Of a stretch of 41,791 bases of DNA, positions 7,302 through 15,476 are shown piece by piece. The translations under genes and the position numbers were made by a program. The stretch spans positions 1 to 41,791 of the forward strand of contig NZ_JBNMJV010000026.1 in assembly GCF_050874005.1 (NCBI RefSeq), given 5' to 3'. Numbering within the stretch: position 1 is the stretch's first letter; each line of letters begins with the position of its first letter. This DNA is from Huintestinicola sp050874005. Its GTDB lineage: Bacteria > Bacillota > Clostridia > Oscillospirales > Ruminococcaceae. The notes below the pieces were generated by a model. The model did not search any database. It saw only the letters and a list, made by a program, of their open reading frames with translations, and was not told where the DNA came from.

Positions 7302-8504
7302 TTATTTAAGAAGTTCTTTAAATCTTCTCATAGCCTCTACCGTATTTTCGTATGTTCCGAAAGCGGTGAGCCTGAACCAGCCTGCGCCGTTTTTGCCGAA
7401 GCCCTCTCCGGGAGTGCCGACCACCTGAATGTTGTTCAGAAGATAGTCGAAAAATTCCCAGCTGCCCATTCCATTCGGGCACTTGAGCCAGATGTAAGGC
7501 GAGTTAATGCCGCCTGTGAACTTGATGCCAAGCTCGGTGAGGGCATCTGCCATAACCTTTGCGTTTCTTCTGTAATAATCAATTGCTTCGTGGGTCTGCT
7601 TCTGTCCCTCGGGGGTGAAGACCGCTTCTGCGCCACGCTGAATGGGGTAGGAAACGCCGTTGAACTTGCTGCCCTGTCTGCGTCCCCATATCTGTGCAAG
7701 GCTTACGTCCGAGCCGTCGGAGGCTTTAACGATAAGCTCCTCGGGGATTATGGTATATCCGCAGCGTGTTCCCGTAAAGCCTGCGGTCTTGGACAGAGAA
7801 CACATCTCAATGGCACACTTTTTCGCACCCTCAACCGCATAAATGCTCCTGGGAAGGTCAGGGTCGGAGATGAATGCTTCATAAGCGGAGTCAAAGATTA
7901 TCACCGCTTCGTTTTTTAATGCATAGTCCACCCATTCTTTAAGCTGAGCCTTGGTATAGACAGAGCCTGTGGGGTTGTTGGGGGAGCAGAGGTAGATTAT
8001 ATCTGCGTGAACGCTGTCATCGGGCATTGCCGCAAAGCCGTTTTCCTCGTTGGAGTCGGCATAGATGACCTCTCTGCCTGCCATAACGTTTGAGTCAACA
8101 TAAACGGGATATGCGGGGTCGGTGACGAGAATTGTATTGCCGTCTCCGAAAATATCAACGATATTGCCGCAGTCTGCCTTTGCACCGTCGTTTACACGTA
8201 TATCCGACAGATTAAGGGAAACTCCGAAGCTTTTGTAATAGCCTGCAATGGCTTCTTTCAGAAAATCATAGCCCGAGCCGCTGTCCTCATAGCCACGGAA
8301 TGTTTCCTTGACGCCCATTTCGTCCGCAGCCTTCTTGATAGCTTCAACCACAACGGGAGCAAGGGGCAATGTAACGTCGCCGATGCCCATTTTGATAAGG
8401 GGCTTGTCGGGATTTGCGGCGGTAAATGCCTTGAGCCTTTTGGCAATATCTATAAAAAGATAATTTTTCTTCATTGTAAGGAAATTTTCATTGATCTTAA
8501 CCAT
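7302..8504 (-). CDS. dapL: LL-diaminopimelate aminotransferase
   Basis: A PLP enzyme that converts tetrahydrodipicolinate plus glutamate directly to LL-diaminopimelate, short-cutting the acylated lysine/meso-DAP route. The 400-residue fold I aminotransferase has LIKMGIGDVTLPLAP, FRGYEDSGSGYDFLKEAIA, VTDPAYPVYVDSNVMAGR and the Schiff-base lysine in CSLSKTAGFTGTRCGYT. These are DapL-specific signatures rather than generic aspartate aminotransferase ones. AAAGGA lies 10 nt before the ATG. It is the third gene of the leftward operon with the ANTAR regulator and dapF, whose product acts on the next step. Confidence 0.95.
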   Translation of the reverse strand: MVKINENFLTMKKNYLFIDIAKRLKAFTAANPDKPLIKMGIGDVTLPLAPVVVEAIKKAADEMGVKETFRGYEDSGSGYDFLKEAIAGYYKSFGVSLNLSDIRVNDGAKADCGNIVDIFGDGNTILVTDPAYPVYVDSNVMAGREVIYADSNEENGFAAMPDDSVHADIIYLCSPNNPTGSVYTKAQLKEWVDYALKNEAVIIFDSAYEAFISDPDLPRSIYAVEGAKKCAIEMCSLSKTAGFTGTRCGYTIIPEELIVKASDGSDVSLAQIWGRRQGSKFNGVSYPIQRGAEAVFTPEGQKQTHEAIDYYRRNAKVMADALTELGIKFTGGINSPYIWLKCPNGMGSWEFFDYLLNNIQVVGTPGEGFGKNGAGWFRLTAFGTYENTVEAMRRFKELLK

Positions 8505-8543
8505 TGGTATTCGTCCTTTCGGGTTTGTTTATTAAGTGATTTA

Positions 8544-9380
8544 TTATACGTCAATTTCGCCTGTGAATACGGTCTTTGCAGGACCTCGCATAAGGACTGT
8601 TCCGTCCTCTTTATAGGTGATGAAAAGGTCGCCGCCTCTGAGCTTTACGGTTATTTCCTCGCCACGCTTAAAATAGCCGTTTTCCACCGATGCCACCGCC
8701 GCAGCGCAGGCTCCCGTTCCGCACGCCCAGGTCTCTCCCGAGCCACGTTCCCATACTCTCATCTGAATGGTGTGGGAGTCAAGCACCTTTATAAATTCGG
8801 TATTAACTCTCTCGGGGAAGAGGGGGTGATTTTCATATTCCGGACCTATCTTTTCAAGCTCAAGCCCGTCCACGTCCTCCACATAGGTGACGGCATGGGG
8901 GTTGCCCATTGAAACGGCGGTTATGAAAACCTCTTTGCCCGAAACCTCGATCGGCTTATTTATAAAGCTGTCTCCCTCTGCATTCATAGGGATATCCGAG
9001 GGCTTGAGAATTGCCTTTCCCATATTAACAAGGACTGTTTTCACTTTTCCGTTTTCGGGGTAAAGGGTAAGGTATTTTATGCCGCTCCTTGTTTCAAGGG
9101 TGATCTCGGTCTTGTCCGTAAGTCCGTTGTCGTAAACGTATTTGCCGATACAGCGGGTGGCGTTGCCGCACATATTTCCCTCGCTGCCGTCGGCATTGAA
9201 CATTCTCATTCTGAAATCTGCCTTGTCCGAGGGCATTATAAGCACAAGACCGTCGCCGCCTATGCCGAAATGACGGTCGCTCACTATCTGAGAGACCCTT
9301 TCGGGGTCTGAAACCTTTTCCTCAAAGCAGTTTACATAGATATAATCGTTGCCTATGCCCTGCATTTTTGTGAATTTCAT
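8544..9380 (-). CDS. dapF: Diaminopimelate epimerase
   Basis: A PLP-independent epimerase that makes meso-diaminopimelate from the LL form, supplying lysine and peptidoglycan cross-links. The 278-residue protein carries both catalytic cysteines, C71 in GNMCGNATRC and C220 in TWACGTGACAAA, and the N-terminal KMQGIGNDYIYV motif. It lies between dapL and the ANTAR gene with short gaps (39 and 15 bp), so the operon is clear. Confidence 0.96.
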   Translation of the reverse strand: MKFTKMQGIGNDYIYVNCFEEKVSDPERVSQIVSDRHFGIGGDGLVLIMPSDKADFRMRMFNADGSEGNMCGNATRCIGKYVYDNGLTDKTEITLETRSGIKYLTLYPENGKVKTVLVNMGKAILKPSDIPMNAEGDSFINKPIEVSGKEVFITAVSMGNPHAVTYVEDVDGLELEKIGPEYENHPLFPERVNTEFIKVLDSHTIQMRVWERGSGETWACGTGACAAAVASVENGYFKRGEEITVKLRGGDLFITYKEDGTVLMRGPAKTVFTGEIDV

Positions 9381-9395
9381 AATGAAAGCACTTCC

Positions 9396-9971
9396 TTAAT
9401 TGTATTCGTATGTCTTTAAAATGTCCGCCGCAACCTCAGAAAGGGTTATCCGCTGATCCATTGCACGCTTCTGCATCTGACGGTGGGCTTCCTTTTCGGA
9501 TATCCTCAGATACTCGATAAGGACACATTTTGCACGATTTACAAGCTTAATCTCGTTTACCATTTCCGTAAGCGTGAGCTTTTCCTCTTTTAGTCCGTCA
9601 AGCTTTTCCTTGGTATGGACTGCGTTCCTCAGGGCGTTTATTATGAGCGCTCTGGGGGCGGATTTAGGGAGAATGAGAAGTCCTGATCTTGCAAGCTTTG
9701 CACACACTTCGTCATATACCTTTGAAGGCACGAAGGCGATAGTCTGGGTGTCGTAGCTTTTGGCAAGAAAAGCTGCTGTATCAGCTCCGAACCTGTCCTC
9801 AAAGGGCATTACTAAAAGAGCTATATCGTAGCTGTGCTCCGCAAAAAGCTCCCTGAGACTTCCGCCGTCGGTGACAGTAATGTCCGTTATGCCTGCCTCG
9901 GCGCACATTGATGACAGGCTTGCCTTTATATCCTCCGAAGCGGCGGCTATTACAGCTTTTACTGACGGCAT
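9396..9971 (-). CDS. ANTAR-domain antitermination regulator with degenerate receiver domain
   Basis: A probable RNA-binding antiterminator. Residues about 125-188 form a three-helix ANTAR domain, including LVNRAKCVLIEYLRISEKEA and the alanine/arginine-rich HRQMQKRAMDQ. The N-terminal 120 residues have a receiver-like fold (DIALLVMPFEDRF). The acidic pocket is replaced by IAAAS, and the phospho-acceptor Asp position reads Val, so phosphorylation is unlikely. ANTAR proteins bind paired hexaloop hairpins in leader RNAs. No such pair was recognised in the short gaps to dapF and dapL. It is the first gene of the dap operon, behind a consensus promoter. Confidence 0.85.
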   Translation of the reverse strand: MPSVKAVIAAASEDIKASLSSMCAEAGITDITVTDGGSLRELFAEHSYDIALLVMPFEDRFGADTAAFLAKSYDTQTIAFVPSKVYDEVCAKLARSGLLILPKSAPRALIINALRNAVHTKEKLDGLKEEKLTLTEMVNEIKLVNRAKCVLIEYLRISEKEAHRQMQKRAMDQRITLSEVAADILKTYEYN

Positions 9972-10027
9972 AAGCAGGCTCTCCCTTCATACAGACTGCA
10001 CCCTTTGCACAGTCCCAATGTATTTTT

Positions 10028-10056
10028 ATTTTATCACATAAATACAATTTTGTCAA
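10028..10056 (-). promoter_or_regulatory. Promoter of the ANTAR-dapF-dapL operon
   Basis: On the reverse strand TTGACA, a 17-nt spacer and TAAAAT, about 55 bp upstream of the ANTAR gene. It is a near-consensus sigma-A promoter. The stretch 10057-10206 is AT-rich and holds nothing else that I can assign. Confidence 0.85.
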
Positions 10057-10206
10057 TAGTATTTGCAGGGAAAATATTATTAACTTGCAAAAAATGCTTT
10101 GAAAATCTATTCGATTTGATTTTTTTCAAGCGAAACTGAAATATATCATTGCAAATCCTGCGAATTTCCGGCGATGATTAAAAAAGTATTAAAAACGCTG
10201 TTTCTG

Positions 10207-10235
10207 TTGACAAAACGATGAAAATGTGGTATTAT
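10207..10235 (+). promoter_or_regulatory. Promoter of the zinc-ribbon membrane protein gene
   Basis: TTGACA, a 17-nt spacer and TATTAT with TG one base upstream (extended -10). The start point would be near 10242, about 60 nt before the ATG. Confidence 0.85.
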
Positions 10236-10304
10236 TATCTTGTAACTGATTTGTAACTATTTTAAATGTTGATATGTCAACATAATTTCAGAAAGGCTGA
10301 TAAA

Positions 10305-11243
10305 ATGATCTGTAAAAAATGCGGCAGCGAATGCCCTGACGGAAATATATTCTGCGAAGCCTGCGGTGCAGAGCTTGAAGCTCCTGTTCTTCCCGATAAT
10401 GTGGACGATAAGGGCCGAATGAAAAAGCAGGCAAAGCCGAAAAAGGAAAAGCCTCATAAGCCCAAAAAGGAGAAAAAGCAGCGCACTCCCGAGGAAAAGG
10501 CAGCTTTAAAAAAGAAGCTGAAAGCGGCAGGCGTATGTCTTTTACTTATTGTTATAGTAGTTGTGGTAGTGTTCCTTGTGCAGATATTCGGCACCAGCGA
10601 CGGCTACAATGCCGCTCAGAGTATTCCCGTGGGAAGAAATGTGGCGTATGCCGAGTCTGAAACCGGACTTACCTTCTCCGAAAAGAGCGAGAACGGTATG
10701 ATAAACAATATGACAAGCTTCGACTACATATGCATTTCCGAAAAGACCACAAAGGTAAGCGGTTCGGAGCAGCCTCAGTGGGTGATACTCCTTACCGTGG
10801 GCGAGGACGACCTTATTACCGCTGTTGAGTATTACGACTTCACTCAGCTGAAGCTCAACTGGAAGGGCAGAAAGATGGCTGAAATGCTTGACCAGAACTC
10901 CCTCGAGTACGGAATGAGCATCAAGAACGTTAACAAGAAGCTTGGTCTCAAGCCCTATTACATCAAGCGCACTATTTCCAACGACTCCACCTACTGCTAC
11001 AGATATTATTTCACCGATCCCGAGCAGGGCTATGACCGTTCCTACAACTATTTCGTTGAATTTTCCGATGTGGAGATGGCGGTCAAGAACGTAAGCTACC
11101 GTGAAATAAACTATGCTGCGACCATTCTTGCGGCGGGTGAGACGGCTTCTCCCGCTTCCGACATTGACCCGGAGGCTTCCGCCGATGAGAATACCGACGA
11201 GGAAAATCCGGAGGAGACTGAGGAAGGCTCTGAGGAAACATAA
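10305..11243 (+). CDS. Zinc-ribbon single-pass membrane protein, unknown function
   Basis: A 312-residue protein. It opens with a double-Cys zinc ribbon (MICKKCGSECPDG, then FCEACGAEL). A long Lys/Pro-rich segment (about residues 45-80) is followed by a transmembrane helix of Leu/Val/Ile (about 83-105). An extracytoplasmic domain of about 170 residues contains WVILLTVGEDDLITAVEYYDF and ends in an acidic Glu/Asp tail. The arrangement (cytoplasmic zinc ribbon, helix, outer domain) is common in Clostridia, but no specific function is known. The start at 10305 has AAAGGCTGA upstream. It is monocistronic, with its own promoter and terminator. Confidence 0.75.
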   Translation: MICKKCGSECPDGNIFCEACGAELEAPVLPDNVDDKGRMKKQAKPKKEKPHKPKKEKKQRTPEEKAALKKKLKAAGVCLLLIVIVVVVVFLVQIFGTSDGYNAAQSIPVGRNVAYAESETGLTFSEKSENGMINNMTSFDYICISEKTTKVSGSEQPQWVILLTVGEDDLITAVEYYDFTQLKLNWKGRKMAEMLDQNSLEYGMSIKNVNKKLGLKPYYIKRTISNDSTYCYRYYFTDPEQGYDRSYNYFVEFSDVEMAVKNVSYREINYAATILAAGETASPASDIDPEASADENTDEENPEETEEGSEET

Positions 11244-11254
11244 GAATATAATTT

Positions 11255-11288
11255 ATCGTTCGGGTCAGATGCCCGAACGATTTTTTTA
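11255..11288 (+). terminator. Terminator of the zinc-ribbon protein gene
   Basis: Stem ATCGTTCGGG/CCCGAACGAT with a 7-nt loop, followed by seven T residues. The T run overlaps the last bases of the convergent yfcE gene. Confidence 0.9.
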
Positions 11289-11831
11289 TCTGAGCGTGAG
11301 TACTGAAAGGGGAGTTCCGTCCATATCCTTGACGGTGAATTTATTGTCCTCGTAAATGACGTAGCTGCGTGGATTTCCGCCTTTGGGAAGGGATACGGAG
11401 CCTGTGTTCACGATATATATGCCGTCCTTTTCCTCTGCACGGTACAGGTGAGTATGACCGCTTATCACAACGTCTCCATAATTTAGCAGCGGCATATTAT
11501 CGGGGTCGAAAAGATGTCCGTGGGTGCAGAAAACCATTCTGTCTCCAAGCCACATTGTCATATAGTCAGCCATTACGGGAAATTCCAGCACCATCTGGTC
11601 AACCTCGGCTTCGCAGTTTCCTCTTACGCAGAGGAGCGCCTTTTTGTGCTCATTCAGCATTCTTATGACCGTTTTGGGAGCGTAGCCCTCGGGGAGGTCA
11701 TTTCTCGGACCGTGATATAAAAGGTCCCCTAAAAGAATAAGCTTCTTCGGAGCTTCCGCTTCATAGCGCTCAAAAAGCTTTTCAAGACAGGGAGCGGAGC
11801 CGTGGATATCCGAAGCAAACATAAGCTTCAT
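11286..11831 (-). CDS. yfcE: YfcE-type metallophosphodiesterase
   Basis: A small cytosolic metal-dependent phosphodiesterase. The 181-residue protein has the calcineurin-like motifs in order: FASDIHGS (D-x-H), LLGDLLYHGPRND (GD), VRGNCE (GN[CH]E), CTHGH and SGHTHLY (GHTH), and ends with INTGSVSLPK-like IVNTGSVSLPKGG. YfcE proteins hydrolyse artificial phosphodiesters; the physiological substrate is not established. It is convergent with the zinc-ribbon gene. Confidence 0.9.
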   Translation of the reverse strand: MKLMFASDIHGSAPCLEKLFERYEAEAPKKLILLGDLLYHGPRNDLPEGYAPKTVIRMLNEHKKALLCVRGNCEAEVDQMVLEFPVMADYMTMWLGDRMVFCTHGHLFDPDNMPLLNYGDVVISGHTHLYRAEEKDGIYIVNTGSVSLPKGGNPRSYVIYEDNKFTVKDMDGTPLSVLTLR

Positions 11832-11969
11832 AAAAAATTTTTCCTTTCCTTTGATTTTGGGTAATAGGTTTTCGTGGTAAAATTTCCGTCAAAAAAGGGC
11901 ATATCTTACGCATATACCGCTTTTGGCACGTTTTAGGGGGTGAACAAACGCCGCCTTATCCGCATAAAT

Positions 11970-12115
11970 TATTATAGTACGGCATTAGTGCAGGCTGGCG
12001 AGACGGGCGGCGGAAGATGCGGATCGACCGTCCTTGGGAGACCCGTCCTATCGGTACCGAATGTCGTTTTATATAAATCGTACCCGTCCGTGCCTGCGGA
12101 CGGGTACATTTTAAT
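11970..12115 (+). ncRNA. Candidate structured non-coding RNA with terminator hairpin
   Basis: The gap between two leftward genes is unusually GC-rich and structured. ACGGCATT (11979-11986) can pair with AATGTCGT (12060-12067). Inside, GACGGG (12002-12007) can pair with CCCGTC (12042-12047), and further short helices are possible. A strong hairpin GTACCCGTCCG/CGGACGGGTAC then stands before ATTTTAAT on the forward strand. A TATTAT box at 11970 could be a -10, but no clear -35 is seen. I do not recognise an RNA family. The terminal hairpin could instead be only the terminator of the DUF1934 gene read leftwards, so strand and boundaries are tentative. The rest of 11832-11969 holds nothing I can name. 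Confidence 0.35.
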
Positions 12116-12566
12116 CGGTAGAGACCTGAAAATAGACCTCATTTTCGCTTATAAAAGCGGAGTTTACGTCAATGGTGTATTTGAAATACAGCACGCCGCC
12201 CTCCTCCGAGAGACGGTTTATAATGCGTGATGTGGAAATGCCCAGAAGCATATCGCCGTACTCGGTTCCGTAGTGGCAGTGGTGGCGGCGGTTCTTTTCT
12301 ATCACAAGATGGGACTCAGTCGAGCCGCTTCTCGTCATTGAGGCAAGGCTTTCACCGATGCAGGAAACGGTGGTAGTTGAGCCTGCAAAGCCCGTGGCTT
12401 CGCTGTCCTCGTAGGATATCTCCCAGCCGGCTGCGTTTCCCAGCTTAATGGGCTTGAAAGTTCCCTGAGTGATAAGCTCCATAACATCGGGAGGCCCGTT
12501 TTTGGAGTCCGAAACGCTTTTGAGCGTAATAGTTACTTTTTTTTCTTTTCCTTTTGCCGACGGCAT
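12111..12566 (-). CDS. DUF1934 (YwiB-like) beta-barrel protein
   Basis: A 151-residue protein of the DUF1934/YwiB family, small cytosolic calycin-like beta barrels of unknown function common in Bacillota. Recognisable segments are VTITLKSVS, WEISYEDSEATGFAGSTTTV, HHCHYGTEYGDMLLGI and LYFKYTIDVNSAFISENEVYF. The ATG at 12575 abuts the AAAGGA site with no spacing, while the ATG at 12566 has it 9 nt upstream, so the shorter start is chosen. It is the last gene of the ddl-murI run, 14 bp after murI. Confidence 0.8.
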   Translation of the reverse strand: MPSAKGKEKKVTITLKSVSDSKNGPPDVMELITQGTFKPIKLGNAAGWEISYEDSEATGFAGSTTTVSCIGESLASMTRSGSTESHLVIEKNRRHHCHYGTEYGDMLLGISTSRIINRLSEEGGVLYFKYTIDVNSAFISENEVYFQVSTD

Positions 12567-12580
12567 TTTTTTCATTCCTT

Positions 12581-13426
12581 TTATTTCTGAGATATATCGT
12601 CTATGGATATCTGGGTGACTTCGCCCATAAGCTTACTGCCGATAAATGCGTGAGCGTTTGTTTCAAAAAGCTCTTTGCTGTCGCTGGTGAAGTAGGAAAC
12701 AGTACCGCTTCCCTCACGTTCGGAGAGCATATTCCTGCTTGCAAGCATATTCATCGTGTATTTAGCCGCTTCCGCACCCGAGGAGATAAGCTTCACATCC
12801 TCGCCCATATACTCTGCAATTGCATCGTACAGAATGGGATAATGGGTGCAGCCTAAAATGAGAACGTCCACATTTTCGTCCTTGATGGGCTTTAAATACC
12901 GCTCGGTCATCGTTTTTACCACGATGTCCGAGGGGTCTGTAATGCCGTTTTCAACCATTGGAACGAACATCGTGCAGGCATTTCCGATGACAACGGCGTC
13001 CTGTCTGATGTTGCGGATAGCCTTGCCGTATGCGCCCGAGCGGATAGTGGCGGCGGTGCCGATAACGCCTATCCTGCCGCTTTTGGTGGCGGCGCAGGCT
13101 GCCTGTACCGCAGGTATCACCACCCCCGTGAAGGGGATATCTCCCGCAAAATCCTTCTGCTTGCCCACTACTGAGGAAACTGTTCCGCAGGCTGCGATTA
13201 TCATTTTGACATCAAAGCTCTTGATGAAATTCACGTCCTGACGGGCGTATTCGAGAATAGTCTCCCTGCTTCTTGTTCCGTAGGGAACACGTGCGGTGTC
13301 ACCGAAATAGATGATATTTTCCGAGGGCATAAGCTTCATAAGCTCAGTTACGCAGGTAAGTCCTCCGAGACCCGAGTCAAATACACCTATCGCCTTTTCA
13401 CTGTTATCTGCCGAGAAATCTGCCAT
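12581..13426 (-). CDS. murI: Glutamate racemase
   Basis: Makes D-glutamate for peptidoglycan by cofactor-independent two-cysteine chemistry. The 281-residue protein has IGVFDSGLGGLT, YFGDTARVPYG, catalytic Cys80 in IIAACGTVSS and catalytic Cys193 in LILGCTHYPIL. The usual CNTA motif reads CGTV here, with Gly at the common Asn position, but both catalytic cysteines are kept. It lies 36 bp after ddl and before the DUF1934 gene on the same strand. D-Glu and D-Ala-D-Ala synthesis are therefore linked in one transcription unit. Confidence 0.93.
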   Translation of the reverse strand: MADFSADNSEKAIGVFDSGLGGLTCVTELMKLMPSENIIYFGDTARVPYGTRSRETILEYARQDVNFIKSFDVKMIIAACGTVSSVVGKQKDFAGDIPFTGVVIPAVQAACAATKSGRIGVIGTAATIRSGAYGKAIRNIRQDAVVIGNACTMFVPMVENGITDPSDIVVKTMTERYLKPIKDENVDVLILGCTHYPILYDAIAEYMGEDVKLISSGAEAAKYTMNMLASRNMLSEREGSGTVSYFTSDSKELFETNAHAFIGSKLMGEVTQISIDDISQK

Positions 13427-13462
13427 AATCCTCTTATGACCGTCCTTTCCTGAGAGATCATA

Positions 13463-14524
13463 TTAGTTCCTTTCAAAAGCAAGCTTTATCAGCCTGTCAA
13501 GCAGCTCGCCGTAGGGTATGCCAAGCTTTTCCATAAGCTTCGGGTACATACTGATGGAGGTAAAGCCCGGCAATGTGTTAAGCTCGTTAAGATATACCTT
13601 TCCGTTGTCCGCAAGGAAGAAGTCAACTCTTGAAAGACCGAAGCAGCCAAGTGCCTTGAAAGCCTTGACGGCGGTCTCACGTATCTCTTTTGAAGCTTCG
13701 GTGGGGATATCCGCAGGGATATTCAGCCCCGAGGTGCCAAGTATGTATTTTGCGTCATAATCATAGAAATCATTGCAGGAGAGGATCTCGCCCACGTCCG
13801 AAGCAAAGGGGTTATCCGTACCGAGAACGGCACATTCCAGCTCTCTGCCCTTGATATATTCCTCGACTATGACCTTTTTATCGTGAGTGAAGGCAAGCTT
13901 TACCGCATTTTTCAGGTCTTCAAAGCAGGTCGCCTTGTTGACGCCCACCGATGAACCGCTGCAGGCAGGCTTTACGAAAAGGGGATAGTCAAGCTCACTT
14001 GCAATGCGTTCGCATACCGCTTCAAGATTGCCCAGATCCGACTGTCTTACAACTCTGTATCTTGCCATATTAACACCGTTTTTCTCAAGAACGGTGTGGG
14101 TGTATTCCTTGTCCATACAAGCGGCGGAGGCAAAGCAGCCGCAGCCCACATATGGGATACCCGACATATCCAAAAGTCCCTGAAGCGTTCCGTCCTCGCC
14201 GAATTTTCCGTGAAGAACGGGGAATACAACGTCTACCTTTACAATGGTGATACGGTTATCGGTTATCTTTGCAATGCCCCTGTAAAGAGGGTCGGGGAGA
14301 ATTGCTGCGGGAACGCAGTCGGGGTCGCTTTCCCATCTGTCCTCCTTGATGCAGGAGATGTCTCCGGGATAGAAAAACCATCTTCCTTTGCGTGTGATAC
14401 CGATGGGGATTATCTCATACTTTTCGGGGTCGAGGTGGGATATAACGTTTGAAGCTGAGATCAGCGAGATATCGTGCTCGTTTGACATTCCGCCGAAAAT
14501 AACGGCGACTCTTGTTTTTGCCAT
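13463..14524 (-). CDS. ddl: D-alanine--D-alanine ligase
   Basis: An ATP-grasp ligase making the D-Ala-D-Ala terminus of peptidoglycan precursors, the target of vancomycin. The 353-residue protein has VAVIFGGMSNEHDISL, VFPVLHGKFGEDGTLQGLL, FVKPACSGSSVGV and LNELNTLPGFTSISMYP. Its omega-loop region reads FYDYDAKYI, the AKY form typical of true D-Ala:D-Ala ligases. This contrasts with the EKY form in the van ligase at 30435-31484. The ATG at 14533 touches the ribosome site; the ATG at 14524 has AAAGGA 9 nt upstream and is preferred. Confidence 0.95.
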   Translation of the reverse strand: MAKTRVAVIFGGMSNEHDISLISASNVISHLDPEKYEIIPIGITRKGRWFFYPGDISCIKEDRWESDPDCVPAAILPDPLYRGIAKITDNRITIVKVDVVFPVLHGKFGEDGTLQGLLDMSGIPYVGCGCFASAACMDKEYTHTVLEKNGVNMARYRVVRQSDLGNLEAVCERIASELDYPLFVKPACSGSSVGVNKATCFEDLKNAVKLAFTHDKKVIVEEYIKGRELECAVLGTDNPFASDVGEILSCNDFYDYDAKYILGTSGLNIPADIPTEASKEIRETAVKAFKALGCFGLSRVDFFLADNGKVYLNELNTLPGFTSISMYPKLMEKLGIPYGELLDRLIKLAFERN

Positions 14525-14580
14525 ACGGCTCATTCCTTTCGATTTGTGCTGTACTAAATAATATTCTGCATTTTAAGTGA

Positions 14581-15462
14581 TTATGCCTTTGCCTGACGGG
14601 AAAGCTCCCTTATCTGCTCGGAGGTGAAGGTGTATTTCTTGCCGCAGAAATGACAGCATACCTCGGAGCTTTCTTCCTCATCTGCCATTGCGTCAAGCTC
14701 GGCGCTGCCTATGGAAATAAGCGCTCTTTCCACTCTTTCCCTTGAGCAGTCGCATTTGTAACGGGCGGTGAGATCGTCCATTACATTAGGCTTTAAGCCC
14801 TCAAGCACCTTCATAGCCATTTCCTCGGCGGTAACGCCCGAGGAGAGCATCTGTGTGACTGAGGGGAGAGAATTTACATTTTTTTCAAGTATATCAATGC
14901 AGCTTTCGTCCGCAAAGGGGAGAAGCTGTACCAGATATCCACCTGCCGCCTTTACGGTAAGATCGGGATTTACCAGAACTCCCAGACCGCAGACGGTGGG
15001 TATCTGCTCGGAGGTAGCAAAATAGCTTGCGATATCCTCGGCTATCTCACCCGAAACGATAGGCACCTGACCGCAGTAAGGCTCTTTAAGACCAAGATCC
15101 TTTACCACCGAAAGGGTGCCTTCCTTTCCCACAGCACCCGAAACGTCCAGTTTGCCGAATTTGTTTAAGGGTATCTCAACAATGGGGTTGCAGACATAGG
15201 ATTTAACGTTTCCGAAGCTGTCCGCAACGGCGATAAGTGCGCCTGTGGGGCCGTTTCCGTTCATTCTCAGAGTAAGAGTGTCCTTTTCACCCTTGAGACC
15301 TATTCCCATAAGGGAGGCGGCAATGGTGAGACGGCCGAGTGCTGCGGTAACTACCGCAGAGGTCTGATGTATTTTCTCAATTTCCGAAACTATATCCGTT
15401 GCGTCAATGGCTGTTGCCACAACGGAAGCGTCCTCGGATATGGTTCTGACAATTTTTGCCAT
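14581..15462 (-). CDS. hslO: Hsp33 redox-regulated chaperonin
   Basis: A cytosolic holdase activated by oxidation of a C-terminal zinc centre. The 293-residue protein has the N-terminal Hsp33 fold (RTISEDASVVATAIDAT, LTLRMNGNGPTGALIAVAD, FATSEQIPTVCGLGVLV). Its C-terminal zinc site is CDC (YKCDCSRERVE) plus CHFC (VCCHFCGKKY), so the four ligands are present. AAAGGAG precedes the ATG. It follows the methyltransferase gene by 14 bp. Confidence 0.95.
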   Translation of the reverse strand: MAKIVRTISEDASVVATAIDATDIVSEIEKIHQTSAVVTAALGRLTIAASLMGIGLKGEKDTLTLRMNGNGPTGALIAVADSFGNVKSYVCNPIVEIPLNKFGKLDVSGAVGKEGTLSVVKDLGLKEPYCGQVPIVSGEIAEDIASYFATSEQIPTVCGLGVLVNPDLTVKAAGGYLVQLLPFADESCIDILEKNVNSLPSVTQMLSSGVTAEEMAMKVLEGLKPNVMDDLTARYKCDCSRERVERALISIGSAELDAMADEEESSEVCCHFCGKKYTFTSEQIRELSRQAKA

Positions 15463-15476
15463 AATGGGTTGCTCCT

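Noticed and set aside
11940..12230. Forward open frame of 96 codons in the yfcE/DUF1934 gap
   Set aside because: It has no plausible start signal and its composition is explained by the structured RNA/terminator region and antisense of the DUF1934 gene.
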